Shown: positions 1 through 7,098 of the stretch, in pieces | How positions within the stretch are numbered: position 1 is the stretch's first letter | Layout of the letters: each line of letters starts with the position of its first letter | Assembly (NCBI GenBank): GCA_003696465.1 | Contig: RFHG01000416.1 | Span: 1 to 7,679 of the forward strand | Source of the DNA: Gammaproteobacteria bacterium | Lineage (GTDB): Bacteria; Pseudomonadota; Gammaproteobacteria; J044 | Direction of reading: 5' to 3' | DNA: 7,679 nucleotides | Program-made: the position numbers and the translations under genes | The notes under the pieces: model-generated | What the model was told of the DNA's origin: nothing | The model's database searches: none | Seen by the model: the letters and a program-made list of their open reading frames with translations, nothing else

Positions 1-405
1 CAGGAAGAAGGCGTGCCCTGCATTGTCATTGCCGGCAAGGAATACGGTTCCGGCTCCTCGCGCGACTGGGCCGCGAAGGGACCGAAACTGCTGGGCGTGC
101 GCGCCGTGATTGCCGAGAGCTACGAGCGCATCCACCGCTCCAACCTGGTGGGCATGGGCATCCTGCCGCTCGAGTTCATGAACGGCGAGAGCGCCGAGTC
201 ACTGGGCCTCACTGGCCGCGAGCAATACGACATCATCGGACTGGGCGACGGCTCGGCGAAGGAAGTGACGGTCATCGCCACTGCGGAAGATGGCAGCAAA
301 CGCCCGTTCCAGGCACGGGTGCGCATCGACACGCCGCAGGAGGTCGAATACTACCGCCACGGCGGTATCCTGCCCTATGTGCTGAGGCAGCTGGCCACGA
401 CCTGA
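1..405 (+). CDS. acnA: Aconitate hydratase A, C-terminal fragment (5' end outside window)
   Basis: Aconitase isomerises citrate to isocitrate in the cytoplasmic TCA cycle using a [4Fe-4S] cluster. Frame 1 is open from the first base, so 134 codons are visible. The GTG at position 13 lies inside the gene and is not its start. The visible part is the swivelling fourth domain: it contains KEYGSGSSRDWAAKGP (the active-site Ser/Arg segment of the family), then AESYERIHRSNLVGMGILPLEF, and ends with the typical RIDTPQEVEYYRHGGILPYVLR tail split here by domain order. The cluster-binding cysteines lie upstream and cannot be checked. The sequence fits AcnA/IRP-type aconitase rather than AcnB, which has a different domain order. 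A strong terminator follows 25 nt after the TGA, so this is the last gene of its transcript. AcnA is known as the more oxidation-stable aconitase in E. coli. The paralogue AcnD (methylcitrate pathway) is a less likely alternative. Confidence 0.93.
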   Translation, partial: QEEGVPCIVIAGKEYGSGSSRDWAAKGPKLLGVRAVIAESYERIHRSNLVGMGILPLEFMNGESAESLGLTGREQYDIIGLGDGSAKEVTVIATAEDGSKRPFQARVRIDTPQEVEYYRHGGILPYVLRQLATT

Positions 406-430
406 CCGCATCGACCTGCCGCAGTTCCGA

Positions 431-462
431 GGGGTGTCATCCAGCGGATGACACCCCTTTTT
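431..462 (+). terminator. Intrinsic terminator after acnA
   Basis: A perfect 12-bp inverted repeat (GGGGTGTCATCC at 431-442, its complement at 446-457) encloses a 3-nt AGC loop. It is followed at once by five T residues (458-462), so it is a Rho-independent terminator for + strand transcripts. Read on the - strand the same hairpin is not followed by a T-run, so it would stop the converging GGDEF-EAL transcript less well. The hairpin may still protect that mRNA's 3' end. The last T coincides with the final base of the stop codon of the converging gene. Confidence 0.93.
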
Positions 463-2135
463 CATGCCGGTCGAGGATCGGTATCGGAACTTGCTGCCTT
501 GCCGGAAGGGGCGACCAGGTGTTCGATACGGAAGGCCGAGGAGACGACCCAGTGCCTCAGCACATCGGGCGCCATGGGCCGTGCCAGGTGGAAACCCTGT
601 ACACAGTCGCAGCCCAGGATCTTGAGTACCTCGAGTGCATCCTGGCTCTCGACCCCCTCGGCCACCACCTTGCGCCCCATGTTGTGGGCAAGGTCGATGG
701 TCGAGCGCACGATCACCGCATCGTTGTCGTCACGGGTCATTTCCATGACAAAGGACTTGTCGATCTTGATCTCGTCCACCGGCAGCCGCTTGAGATAGGA
801 GAGCGAGGAATACCCGGTGCCGAAATCGTCGATGGAAAAGACATAGCCCTCATCGTGCATGCGCGAGAGGATTTCCATGGCCCGGCGCGGATCCTCCATG
901 ACCGCACTCTCGGTGATTTCGAACTTGACCTGTTCCGGACGTATCCCGTGGTGCTTGCGCTGTGCAGAAACGAAGCGATAGAAATCGTGATTGAGCAGGT
1001 TGCCGACCGAGAGGTTGATGCCGAGACGCATCTTCAGGCCTTCCCGCTCCCATTCGGCAATCTGGCGGAAGGCCTCGCCAAGCACCCAGTAGGTCAGCGG
1101 ATTGATCAGCCCCGCCTCCTCGGCCAGGCCGATGAATTCATCGGGCCCCAGCAGCCCCAGACGTGGATGGGGCCAGCGCACCAAAGCCTCGGCGGAACAG
1201 GTCGAACCCGTATTCATGTCCACCTGGGGCTGGTAGACCAGCATCAGCGCGCCCTCGGCGATGGCCTGTTTCAGGTCGCCCAGCAGGGTCAGACGGGTGC
1301 TGTCCCGCAGGTCGAAGGACGGATCGAAACAGACAATTTCCTCTGCCCCGTTCTTGGCCTCGGCCAGGGCCATTTCGGCCCTGCGCAGCAACTGGTCGGC
1401 ATTGCGCCCATGTTCCGGCGTCGTGGCCACACCGATATGGACACCCAGGGTGACCTTCTGGTGCTCGTCGAGTTCGTAGGGGCGGCGCAGGCTCTCGGCC
1501 ATGTTTTCGATCATGAGCCGAATCCTGCGCGGACTGTTGTGCCGCTCCACCAGCACCGCAAACTTGTCCCCGCCCACGCGACCGATAAGCTGGTGATCCC
1601 CTACCGCACGGCGCAGCCGACGCCCGGCCTCGCGCAGGATCAGATCACCATGAAAATGGCCGAGGGTCTGGTTGATCATGCGGAACTGTGACAGGTCGAG
1701 CACCGCCATGGCGGCCTGTTCGCGCCCGGTCTCGGGCAGTTGCGAGAGCAGCGACTCGGCCTTGGCGATGAAACGGCTGCGGTTCCACAACCCGGTCAGC
1801 TCGTCGTGCGAGGCCGCATGGACCTGCAGGGCCGAGACACGCTGCATTTCGCGAAAGGCATCCTCGGTCAGATGTACCACCAGCCGCACGAACAGGGCCC
1901 CGAGCAGGAACAGCAGTGCCGCAAGCAGGTCGGTGGGCTCGACCATGCCGTTGATGAGGAGCAGCAGGAAGGCGAGATAGCCGAGCGCGAAGCCCGGTAT
2001 CAGGAGGACAATCAGCCCCCAGGCACGCGAGTGTTCACTGGCGCGCTCATGGATGCGCCAGGCAGGGCGCAGGCTGCTGAGCAGCAGCAACAGACCGACC
2101 AGTACGATCGGGTAGACCAGGGCTTCCGGCAGCAT
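462..2135 (-). CDS. Membrane-anchored GGDEF-EAL protein, predicted c-di-GMP phosphodiesterase
   Basis: The predicted protein has 557 residues. The N-terminus has three hydrophobic segments (about residues 5-21, 38-61 and 68-89) and no recognisable sensory domain. A short linker leads to a GGDEF domain (about 108-270) and an EAL domain (about 285-530). The cyclase signature is GGDKF (188-192): the catalytic Glu is Lys, the usual FKxIND is FRMINQ, and no inhibitory RxxD stands five residues upstream. Diguanylate cyclase activity is therefore unlikely, though GTP binding remains possible (GHFHGD is kept). The EAL domain keeps E316-A-L, N374 (NLS), E406 (EITE), D436-D437 (DDFGTG), K457, E493 (EGVE) and Q513, the metal- and substrate-binding set of active phosphodiesterases, so it should hydrolyse c-di-GMP to pGpG at the inner membrane. 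The start lies 21 nt after the fumC stop in an AT-rich spacer with no clear Shine-Dalgarno. Co-transcription with fumC is likely. Specific orthology is not assigned. Confidence 0.93.
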   Translation of the reverse strand: MLPEALVYPIVLVGLLLLLSSLRPAWRIHERASEHSRAWGLIVLLIPGFALGYLAFLLLLINGMVEPTDLLAALLFLLGALFVRLVVHLTEDAFREMQRVSALQVHAASHDELTGLWNRSRFIAKAESLLSQLPETGREQAAMAVLDLSQFRMINQTLGHFHGDLILREAGRRLRRAVGDHQLIGRVGGDKFAVLVERHNSPRRIRLMIENMAESLRRPYELDEHQKVTLGVHIGVATTPEHGRNADQLLRRAEMALAEAKNGAEEIVCFDPSFDLRDSTRLTLLGDLKQAIAEGALMLVYQPQVDMNTGSTCSAEALVRWPHPRLGLLGPDEFIGLAEEAGLINPLTYWVLGEAFRQIAEWEREGLKMRLGINLSVGNLLNHDFYRFVSAQRKHHGIRPEQVKFEITESAVMEDPRRAMEILSRMHDEGYVFSIDDFGTGYSSLSYLKRLPVDEIKIDKSFVMEMTRDDNDAVIVRSTIDLAHNMGRKVVAEGVESQDALEVLKILGCDCVQGFHLARPMAPDVLRHWVVSSAFRIEHLVAPSGKAASSDTDPRPA

Positions 2136-2156
2136 ATTGTATTTTCTTTATTGGTT

Positions 2157-3545
<1,389 letters not shown>

Positions 3546-3565
3546 GCTTCGCTCTCCGCCCTGAG

Positions 3566-3582
3566 GGCCCGATTCATGGGCC
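3566..3582. repeat. Short inverted repeat in the fumC-purB intergenic region
   Basis: GGCCC (3566-3570) and GGGCC (3578-3582) flank the 7-nt spacer GATTCAT. It sits between the overlapping -10 elements and the fumC start, so it would fall in the fumC leader or just upstream of the purB -10. It could be a small operator or an RNA hairpin. Five base pairs in GC-rich DNA can also arise by chance. Confidence 0.25.
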
Positions 3583-3585
3583 TGT

Positions 3586-3591
3586 AGTATA
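3586..3591 (-). promoter_or_regulatory. Candidate -10 element of the fumC promoter
   Basis: Read on the - strand the bases are TATACT, five of six matches to the sigma-70 -10 consensus, 41 nt before the fumC ATG. No convincing -35 is seen at 15-18 bp spacing (the best-placed hexamer is CTCGGT). It overlaps the purB-side TATAAT by four bases, so the two promoters may compete for RNA polymerase. The call rests on hexamer match and position only. Confidence 0.45.
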
Positions 3592-3593
3592 AT
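3588..3593 (+). promoter_or_regulatory. Candidate -10 element of the purB operon promoter
   Basis: This is a perfect TATAAT, 37 nt before the purB ATG, predicting a leader of roughly 30 nt. The hexamer at 17-bp spacing is GGGCCC, not a -35 match. A TG lies upstream at 3583-3584 but one base too far for a canonical extended -10. A site this AT-rich is conspicuous in its GC-rich surroundings. I see no clear PurR-type operator in the gap. Confidence 0.55.
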
Positions 3594-3630
3594 CCGCGCT
3601 CACCCGAAACCGAGTGCCGGAGCCCCGCGA

Positions 3631-4998
3631 ATGGAACTGACGACGCTGACCGCCATCTCCCCGATCGACGGCCGCTATGGTAGCAAAACCCGCGCCCTGC
3701 GCCCCCTCTTCAGCGAGTACGGTCTGATCCGGCATCGCGTGCTGGTCGAGGTGCGCTGGCTGCAGGCACTGGCAGCCGAGCCGCGCATCGTCGAGGTTCC
3801 GGTCCTGACCCTGGAGGCAAGCAGTTTCCTCGACCGTATCGTGGAAGACTTTTCGCTCGAGGATGCCGAACGCGTCAAGGAGATCGAGGCCACCACCAAC
3901 CATGATGTCAAGGCGGTGGAATACTTCCTCAAGGAACGGGTGGCCGGACACCCGGAACTTGCAGCGGTGAGCGAATTCTTCCATTTTGCCTGTACCTCGG
4001 AGGACATCAACAATCTGGCCTATGGTCTGATGCTGAAGTCCGGACGGGACGAGGTACTGCTGCCCCTGATGGACCGGGTCATCACGACGCTGACGGAGAT
4101 GGCCCATGCCCATGCCGAGGTGCCGATGCTGTCCCGCACCCACGGCCAGCCCGCCTCCCCTACCACCGTGGGCAAGGAGCTGGCCAATTTCGTGCATCGC
4201 CTGCGCCGCCAGCGCAGTCAGGTGGCTGCGGTGGCCATCCTCGGCAAGATCAATGGCGCGGTGGGCAACTACAACGCGCATATCGTGTCCTACCCCGAGG
4301 TCGACTGGCCGGGTCTGGCCGTACGCTTCGTGGAATCGCTGGGCCTGGAGTGGAATCCCTACACCATCCAGATCGAGCCGCACGATTACATGGCTGAACT
4401 GTTCGATGCCCTGTCGCGGTTCAACACCATTCTCATCGATCTGGCGCGCGACATCTGGGGCTATATCTCGCTCGGCTTCTTCCGCCAGAAGGTCGTGGCC
4501 GGGGAAGTGGGTTCGTCGACCATGCCGCACAAGGTCAACCCCATCGATTTCGAAAATGCCGAGGGCAATCTCGGCCTGGCCAATGCCCTGTTCGGCCATC
4601 TTTCGGCCAAGCTGCCCGTCTCCCGCTGGCAACGCGACCTCACCGACTCGACGGTGCTGCGCAACCTCGGTGTGGGTTTTGCCCACGATGTCATTGCCCT
4701 CGAGTCCCTGCTCAAGGGGCTGGGCAAGCTCGAGGTGAACGAACAGGCCCTGCACGCCGACCTCGATGCCAACTGGGAGGTACTGGCCGAGGCCATCCAG
4801 ACCGTGATGCGCCGCCATGGCATCGAACAGCCCTACGAAAAGCTCAAGGCACTGACCAGGGGCCGGCGGATCGATGCCGACGCCCTCAAGGAATTCGTCG
4901 ACGGCCTCGACCTGCCGGAGGATGCACGCCAGGCCCTGCGTGAACTCACTCCATGGACCTATATCGGCAATGCTGCCGAGCAGGCACGCAACATCTGA
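3631..4998 (+). CDS. purB: Adenylosuccinate lyase
   Basis: PurB acts twice in purine biosynthesis: it splits SAICAR to AICAR plus fumarate, and adenylosuccinate to AMP plus fumarate. The 455 residues match the E. coli-type enzyme (456 residues) from the first residues (MELTTLTAISPIDGRYG) onward. Visible catalytic parts are TSEDINN (122-128), SRTHGQPASPTT with H171, and the superfamily signature GSSTMPHKVNPIDFENAEG starting at G294, with catalytic Ser295 in the flexible loop. The ATG has GGAG at 3619-3622 with an 8-nt spacer. It heads a run of five same-strand genes; roxA begins one codon after its stop, in the same frame. In many gammaproteobacteria purB follows mnmA and hflD, but here fumC lies divergently upstream instead. 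Expression is likely driven from the TATAAT at 3588. Confidence 0.98.
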   Translation: MELTTLTAISPIDGRYGSKTRALRPLFSEYGLIRHRVLVEVRWLQALAAEPRIVEVPVLTLEASSFLDRIVEDFSLEDAERVKEIEATTNHDVKAVEYFLKERVAGHPELAAVSEFFHFACTSEDINNLAYGLMLKSGRDEVLLPLMDRVITTLTEMAHAHAEVPMLSRTHGQPASPTTVGKELANFVHRLRRQRSQVAAVAILGKINGAVGNYNAHIVSYPEVDWPGLAVRFVESLGLEWNPYTIQIEPHDYMAELFDALSRFNTILIDLARDIWGYISLGFFRQKVVAGEVGSSTMPHKVNPIDFENAEGNLGLANALFGHLSAKLPVSRWQRDLTDSTVLRNLGVGFAHDVIALESLLKGLGKLEVNEQALHADLDANWEVLAEAIQTVMRRHGIEQPYEKLKALTRGRRIDADALKEFVDGLDLPEDARQALRELTPWTYIGNAAEQARNI

Positions 4999-5001
4999 GC
5001 C

Positions 5002-6180
5002 ATGCATGTCCCCGCGCTGGATCTTCAGGGCCTGAGCGAAGAGGAGTTCCTGCGCGACTACTGGCAGAAACGTCCCTGCCTGATTCGTGGTGGCCTCAAG
5101 GGCCTGCAGATCGAACTGACTCCGGAAGAACTGGCGGGCCTTGCCTGTGAAGAAGGCGTGCCCGCCCGCATCATCGAGGAGACCGGCGACGAGGCTGGCT
5201 GGAGCGTGCGCCACGGCCCGTTCACGGAGGCGGATTTTGCCGCCCTGCCCGAGCGCGACTGGACGCTGCTCGTGACCGACATGGAGAAACTGCTGCCGGA
5301 GCTGGCCGCGCTGATCGAGCCCTTCCGCTTTATCCCGGACTGGCGCATCGACGACCTGATGGTCAGCTACGCCGCCCCAGGCGGATCGGTCGGGCCGCAC
5401 ACCGACGCCTATGATGTCTTCCTCGTCCAGCTCCGTGGACGGCGTGAATGGCGCATCAGTGAACGCCACCATGGTCGCGAAGAGCTGCGTCCCAACCCCG
5501 ACCTGCAAATCCTGGCACACTTCGAGGAGAGCGAATGCTGGACCGTAGCCCCCGGCGATATCCTCTACCTGCCGCCGGGAGTGCCGCACTGGGGTATCGG
5601 GCTGGACGACGCGTGCATGACCGCTTCGGTTGGCTTCCGGGCCCCTTCCTGGGGTGAGCTGGCCAGCGGACTCTTCGAACACCTGCTCGAAAGACCTCAG
5701 ATGGAATGTCGCTACAGCGACCCCGACCTGGAACTGCGCGACCACCCGGCTGCCATCCTGCCGCAGGAGATCGGGCGCATGCGGCAGAAACTGGAGCAGA
5801 TGCTGAGCTTCGATGACCGGGAATTCGCGCTCTGGCTCGGAGGCTGGCTGACCCGGCCCACCCAGCCGATGGAAGAACCGCTGCCGGTGGAAACAAGCAT
5901 CGAGGACATCATGGATCACCTGCGCCGCGGCCAGGTGCCCGAACGCAATCCGTGGGCCCGCATGCTCCTGCTGCCGGACGACCGTCAGCCCGTGCTGTTT
6001 GCCAACGGCGAGCGTGTAGATGTCCCGAAAGCTTGCCTCCCTCTTGCAGAATGTCTCGCCGCCAGACACCGGCCGGAACGGGAAACGCTGCTGACCCGCC
6101 TGGAACAGGCCCCCGAGGGGCTTGAGCTGATTCTTGCCCTGCTGCGCCGGGGCGTGCTTGAATGGCCGGATGAAGATTGA
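5002..6180 (+). CDS. roxA: 50S ribosomal protein L16 arginine 3-hydroxylase (JmjC/cupin oxygenase, RoxA/YcfD type)
   Basis: RoxA (E. coli YcfD) is an Fe(II)- and 2-oxoglutarate-dependent oxygenase that hydroxylates an arginine of ribosomal protein L16. The 392 residues align by eye with YcfD along the whole length: an N-terminal WQKRPCLIRGG segment, PFRFIPDWRIDDLMVSYAAPGG (107-128), and the iron triad H133, D135 (GPHTDAYDVF) and H196 (PPGVPHWGIG). GRREWRIS (146-153) lies where the family has its 2-oxoglutarate-binding arginine. After the barrel come GFRAP (211-215), a helical dimerisation region and a C-terminal winged-helix-like part ending VLEWPDED. It is slightly longer than E. coli YcfD. 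The start lies only 3 nt after the purB stop with no clear Shine-Dalgarno, so translation probably depends on ribosomes finishing purB. The last 11 bases overlap the next gene. The substrate is inferred from family membership. Confidence 0.92.
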   Translation: MHVPALDLQGLSEEEFLRDYWQKRPCLIRGGLKGLQIELTPEELAGLACEEGVPARIIEETGDEAGWSVRHGPFTEADFAALPERDWTLLVTDMEKLLPELAALIEPFRFIPDWRIDDLMVSYAAPGGSVGPHTDAYDVFLVQLRGRREWRISERHHGREELRPNPDLQILAHFEESECWTVAPGDILYLPPGVPHWGIGLDDACMTASVGFRAPSWGELASGLFEHLLERPQMECRYSDPDLELRDHPAAILPQEIGRMRQKLEQMLSFDDREFALWLGGWLTRPTQPMEEPLPVETSIEDIMDHLRRGQVPERNPWARMLLLPDDRQPVLFANGERVDVPKACLPLAECLAARHRPERETLLTRLEQAPEGLELILALLRRGVLEWPDED

Positions 6181-6610
6181 CGTCCTCGTGACTCACTGGA
6201 ACGATGCTGCCCGCCGCCGTGAGATCGAACAGATCCGGCGCCGGGTCTTCATCGAAGAACAGGGCGTTCCGGAAGCCCTGGAATGGGATGGCGATGACGC
6301 CGGGGCCATTCACTTCCTTGCCCTCGCCGACCGCCAGCCTGCTGGCTGCGCCCGACTGCTGGCCGACGGCCGCGTCGGCCGCATGGCCGTGCTGCCTCGG
6401 TGGCGTGGCCACGGCATCGGCCGCAGACTGCTGCAGCGTTGCGAGGCAACTGCGCGGGAACGGGGCCTGTCGGAGCTGCGTCTGTCGGCCCAGCTCCAGG
6501 CACTGGACTTCTACCTTCGCCAGGGCTATGAACCGGTCATGGACCATGTCTACCTCGATGCCGGCATTCCCCACCGCGACCTCCGCCGCAGTCTGGAGCC
6601 CTCGTCATGA
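6170..6610 (+). CDS. GNAT family N-acetyltransferase (YjcF/ElaA-like)
   Basis: This is a small acetyl-CoA-dependent N-acetyltransferase of 146 residues with unknown acceptor. I place the start at the ATG at 6170 (MKIDVLVTHW), 11 nt inside roxA. An in-frame ATG at 6134 would add 12 residues of cysteine-rich sequence that looks like read-through of roxA codons, not family sequence. RRRVFIEEQGVPEALEWD (23-40) is the typical N-terminal block of YjcF-like GNATs. Motif A, the acetyl-CoA pyrophosphate loop, is RMAVLPRWRGHGIGRRLL (71-88) with the R-G-H-G-I-G core. Motif B is ALDFYLRQGYEPV (111-123), followed by the common tail YLDAGIPHRDL. The ATGA at its end also starts the next gene. I recall GNATs next to purB and a cupin gene in Pseudomonas, and GNATs fused to the type of domain encoded next, which suggests a functional pair. 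Confidence 0.92.
   Translation: MKIDVLVTHWNDAARRREIEQIRRRVFIEEQGVPEALEWDGDDAGAIHFLALADRQPAGCARLLADGRVGRMAVLPRWRGHGIGRRLLQRCEATARERGLSELRLSAQLQALDFYLRQGYEPVMDHVYLDAGIPHRDLRRSLEPSS
6595..6598 (+). promoter_or_regulatory. Ribosome binding site of the PLD-like gene
   Basis: GGAG lies 8 nt before the ATG at 6607, inside the end of the GNAT gene. It supports a real start at the ATGA overlap and translational coupling. Confidence 0.75.
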
Positions 6611-7098
6611 ACCCTTCCGGTGAGTCTGTCCCCGAACTGACTCGGCGGGAGGAAATCGCCGACTGCACGCGTCGCCTGATCCAGGAGGCACGGCAGGAAG
6701 TCGCCATCGTCAGCCGCGAACTCGACCCGGGTGTCTATGACCAGGCCGAGATCAGCGACGCCCTGCTGCGGCTGGCCAGAACCAACCATCATGCCCGCAT
6801 ACGCATTCTGATTCGGGACAACCGGGCCCTGGTAAAGGCATCGCACCGCCTGCAGCACCTGCACCAGCGGCTGACCAGCTTTCTGCAGATTCGCCGCCTG
6901 GGCGAGCGCGACATGGGCTTCAACAAGGCATTTCTTGTCGTTGACCGGCGCAACTGGCTGCATCAACCCCTGGCGGACCGGTATGAGGCGCGTGCCTCGA
7001 CCGAACAGCCCCTGCGCGGCCGGGAACTGCAGGAGCGCTTCGAGGAACTCTGGACCGAGAGCCGTGAAGACCCGGAGTTGCGGAGGCTGAGCCTGTGA
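6607..7098 (+). CDS. Uncharacterised PLD-like protein without HKD motif (DUF7931-like)
   Basis: The predicted protein has 163 residues, is soluble and has no signal peptide. It opens with a charged helix (REEIADCTRRLIQEARQEV), then a beta strand AIVSREL (33-39), a helix SDALLRLARTNHHA (50-63), a strand RIRILIRD (64-71), a helix SHRLQHLHQRL (79-89), a strand FLQIRRL (92-98) and FNKAFLVVDRRNWLHQP (105-121). This alternation resembles one half of the phospholipase D fold, where a lone strand-helix unit ends near the HxK site. The HxKxxxxD catalytic motif is absent, so enzymatic cleavage is unlikely. From memory it resembles the domain named DUF7931, found next to or fused to GNAT domains in Pseudomonas; I could not check this. 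It shares ATGA with the GNAT gene and GTGA with the next gene. Function unknown; a nucleic-acid or partner-binding role is a guess. Confidence 0.85.
   Translation: MNPSGESVPELTRREEIADCTRRLIQEARQEVAIVSRELDPGVYDQAEISDALLRLARTNHHARIRILIRDNRALVKASHRLQHLHQRLTSFLQIRRLGERDMGFNKAFLVVDRRNWLHQPLADRYEARASTEQPLRGRELQERFEELWTESREDPELRRLSL
7082..7086 (+). promoter_or_regulatory. Ribosome binding site deciding the GTG start of the secretin-like gene
   Basis: GGAGG lies exactly 8 nt before the GTG at 7095, inside the end of the PLD-like gene. It is among the strongest Shine-Dalgarno matches in the window and marks the GTG as the start, despite the absence of a nearby in-frame ATG. Confidence 0.8.

Noticed and set aside
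519..1691. 390-codon open frame on the + strand opposite the GGDEF-EAL gene
   Set aside because: It mirrors a well-supported coding region, and the translation has no family motif.
2136..2141. TACAAT hexamer before the GGDEF-EAL gene as a promoter -10
   Set aside because: There is no -35 match at a suitable distance in the end of fumC, and transcription would start inside the coding region.
3574..6069. Very long open frame (831 codons) on the - strand opposite purB and roxA
   Set aside because: It runs antisense to two genes with clear family motifs over their full length. The codons are mirror images of GC-rich sense codons, and the translation is rich in His, Gln and Gly with no recognisable domain. 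This is the usual antisense shadow in GC-rich DNA.
6134..6169. Upstream in-frame ATG for the GNAT gene
   Set aside because: The extra 12 residues are roxA codons read in another frame and do not resemble GNAT N-termini. MKIDV at 6170 matches the usual family start.
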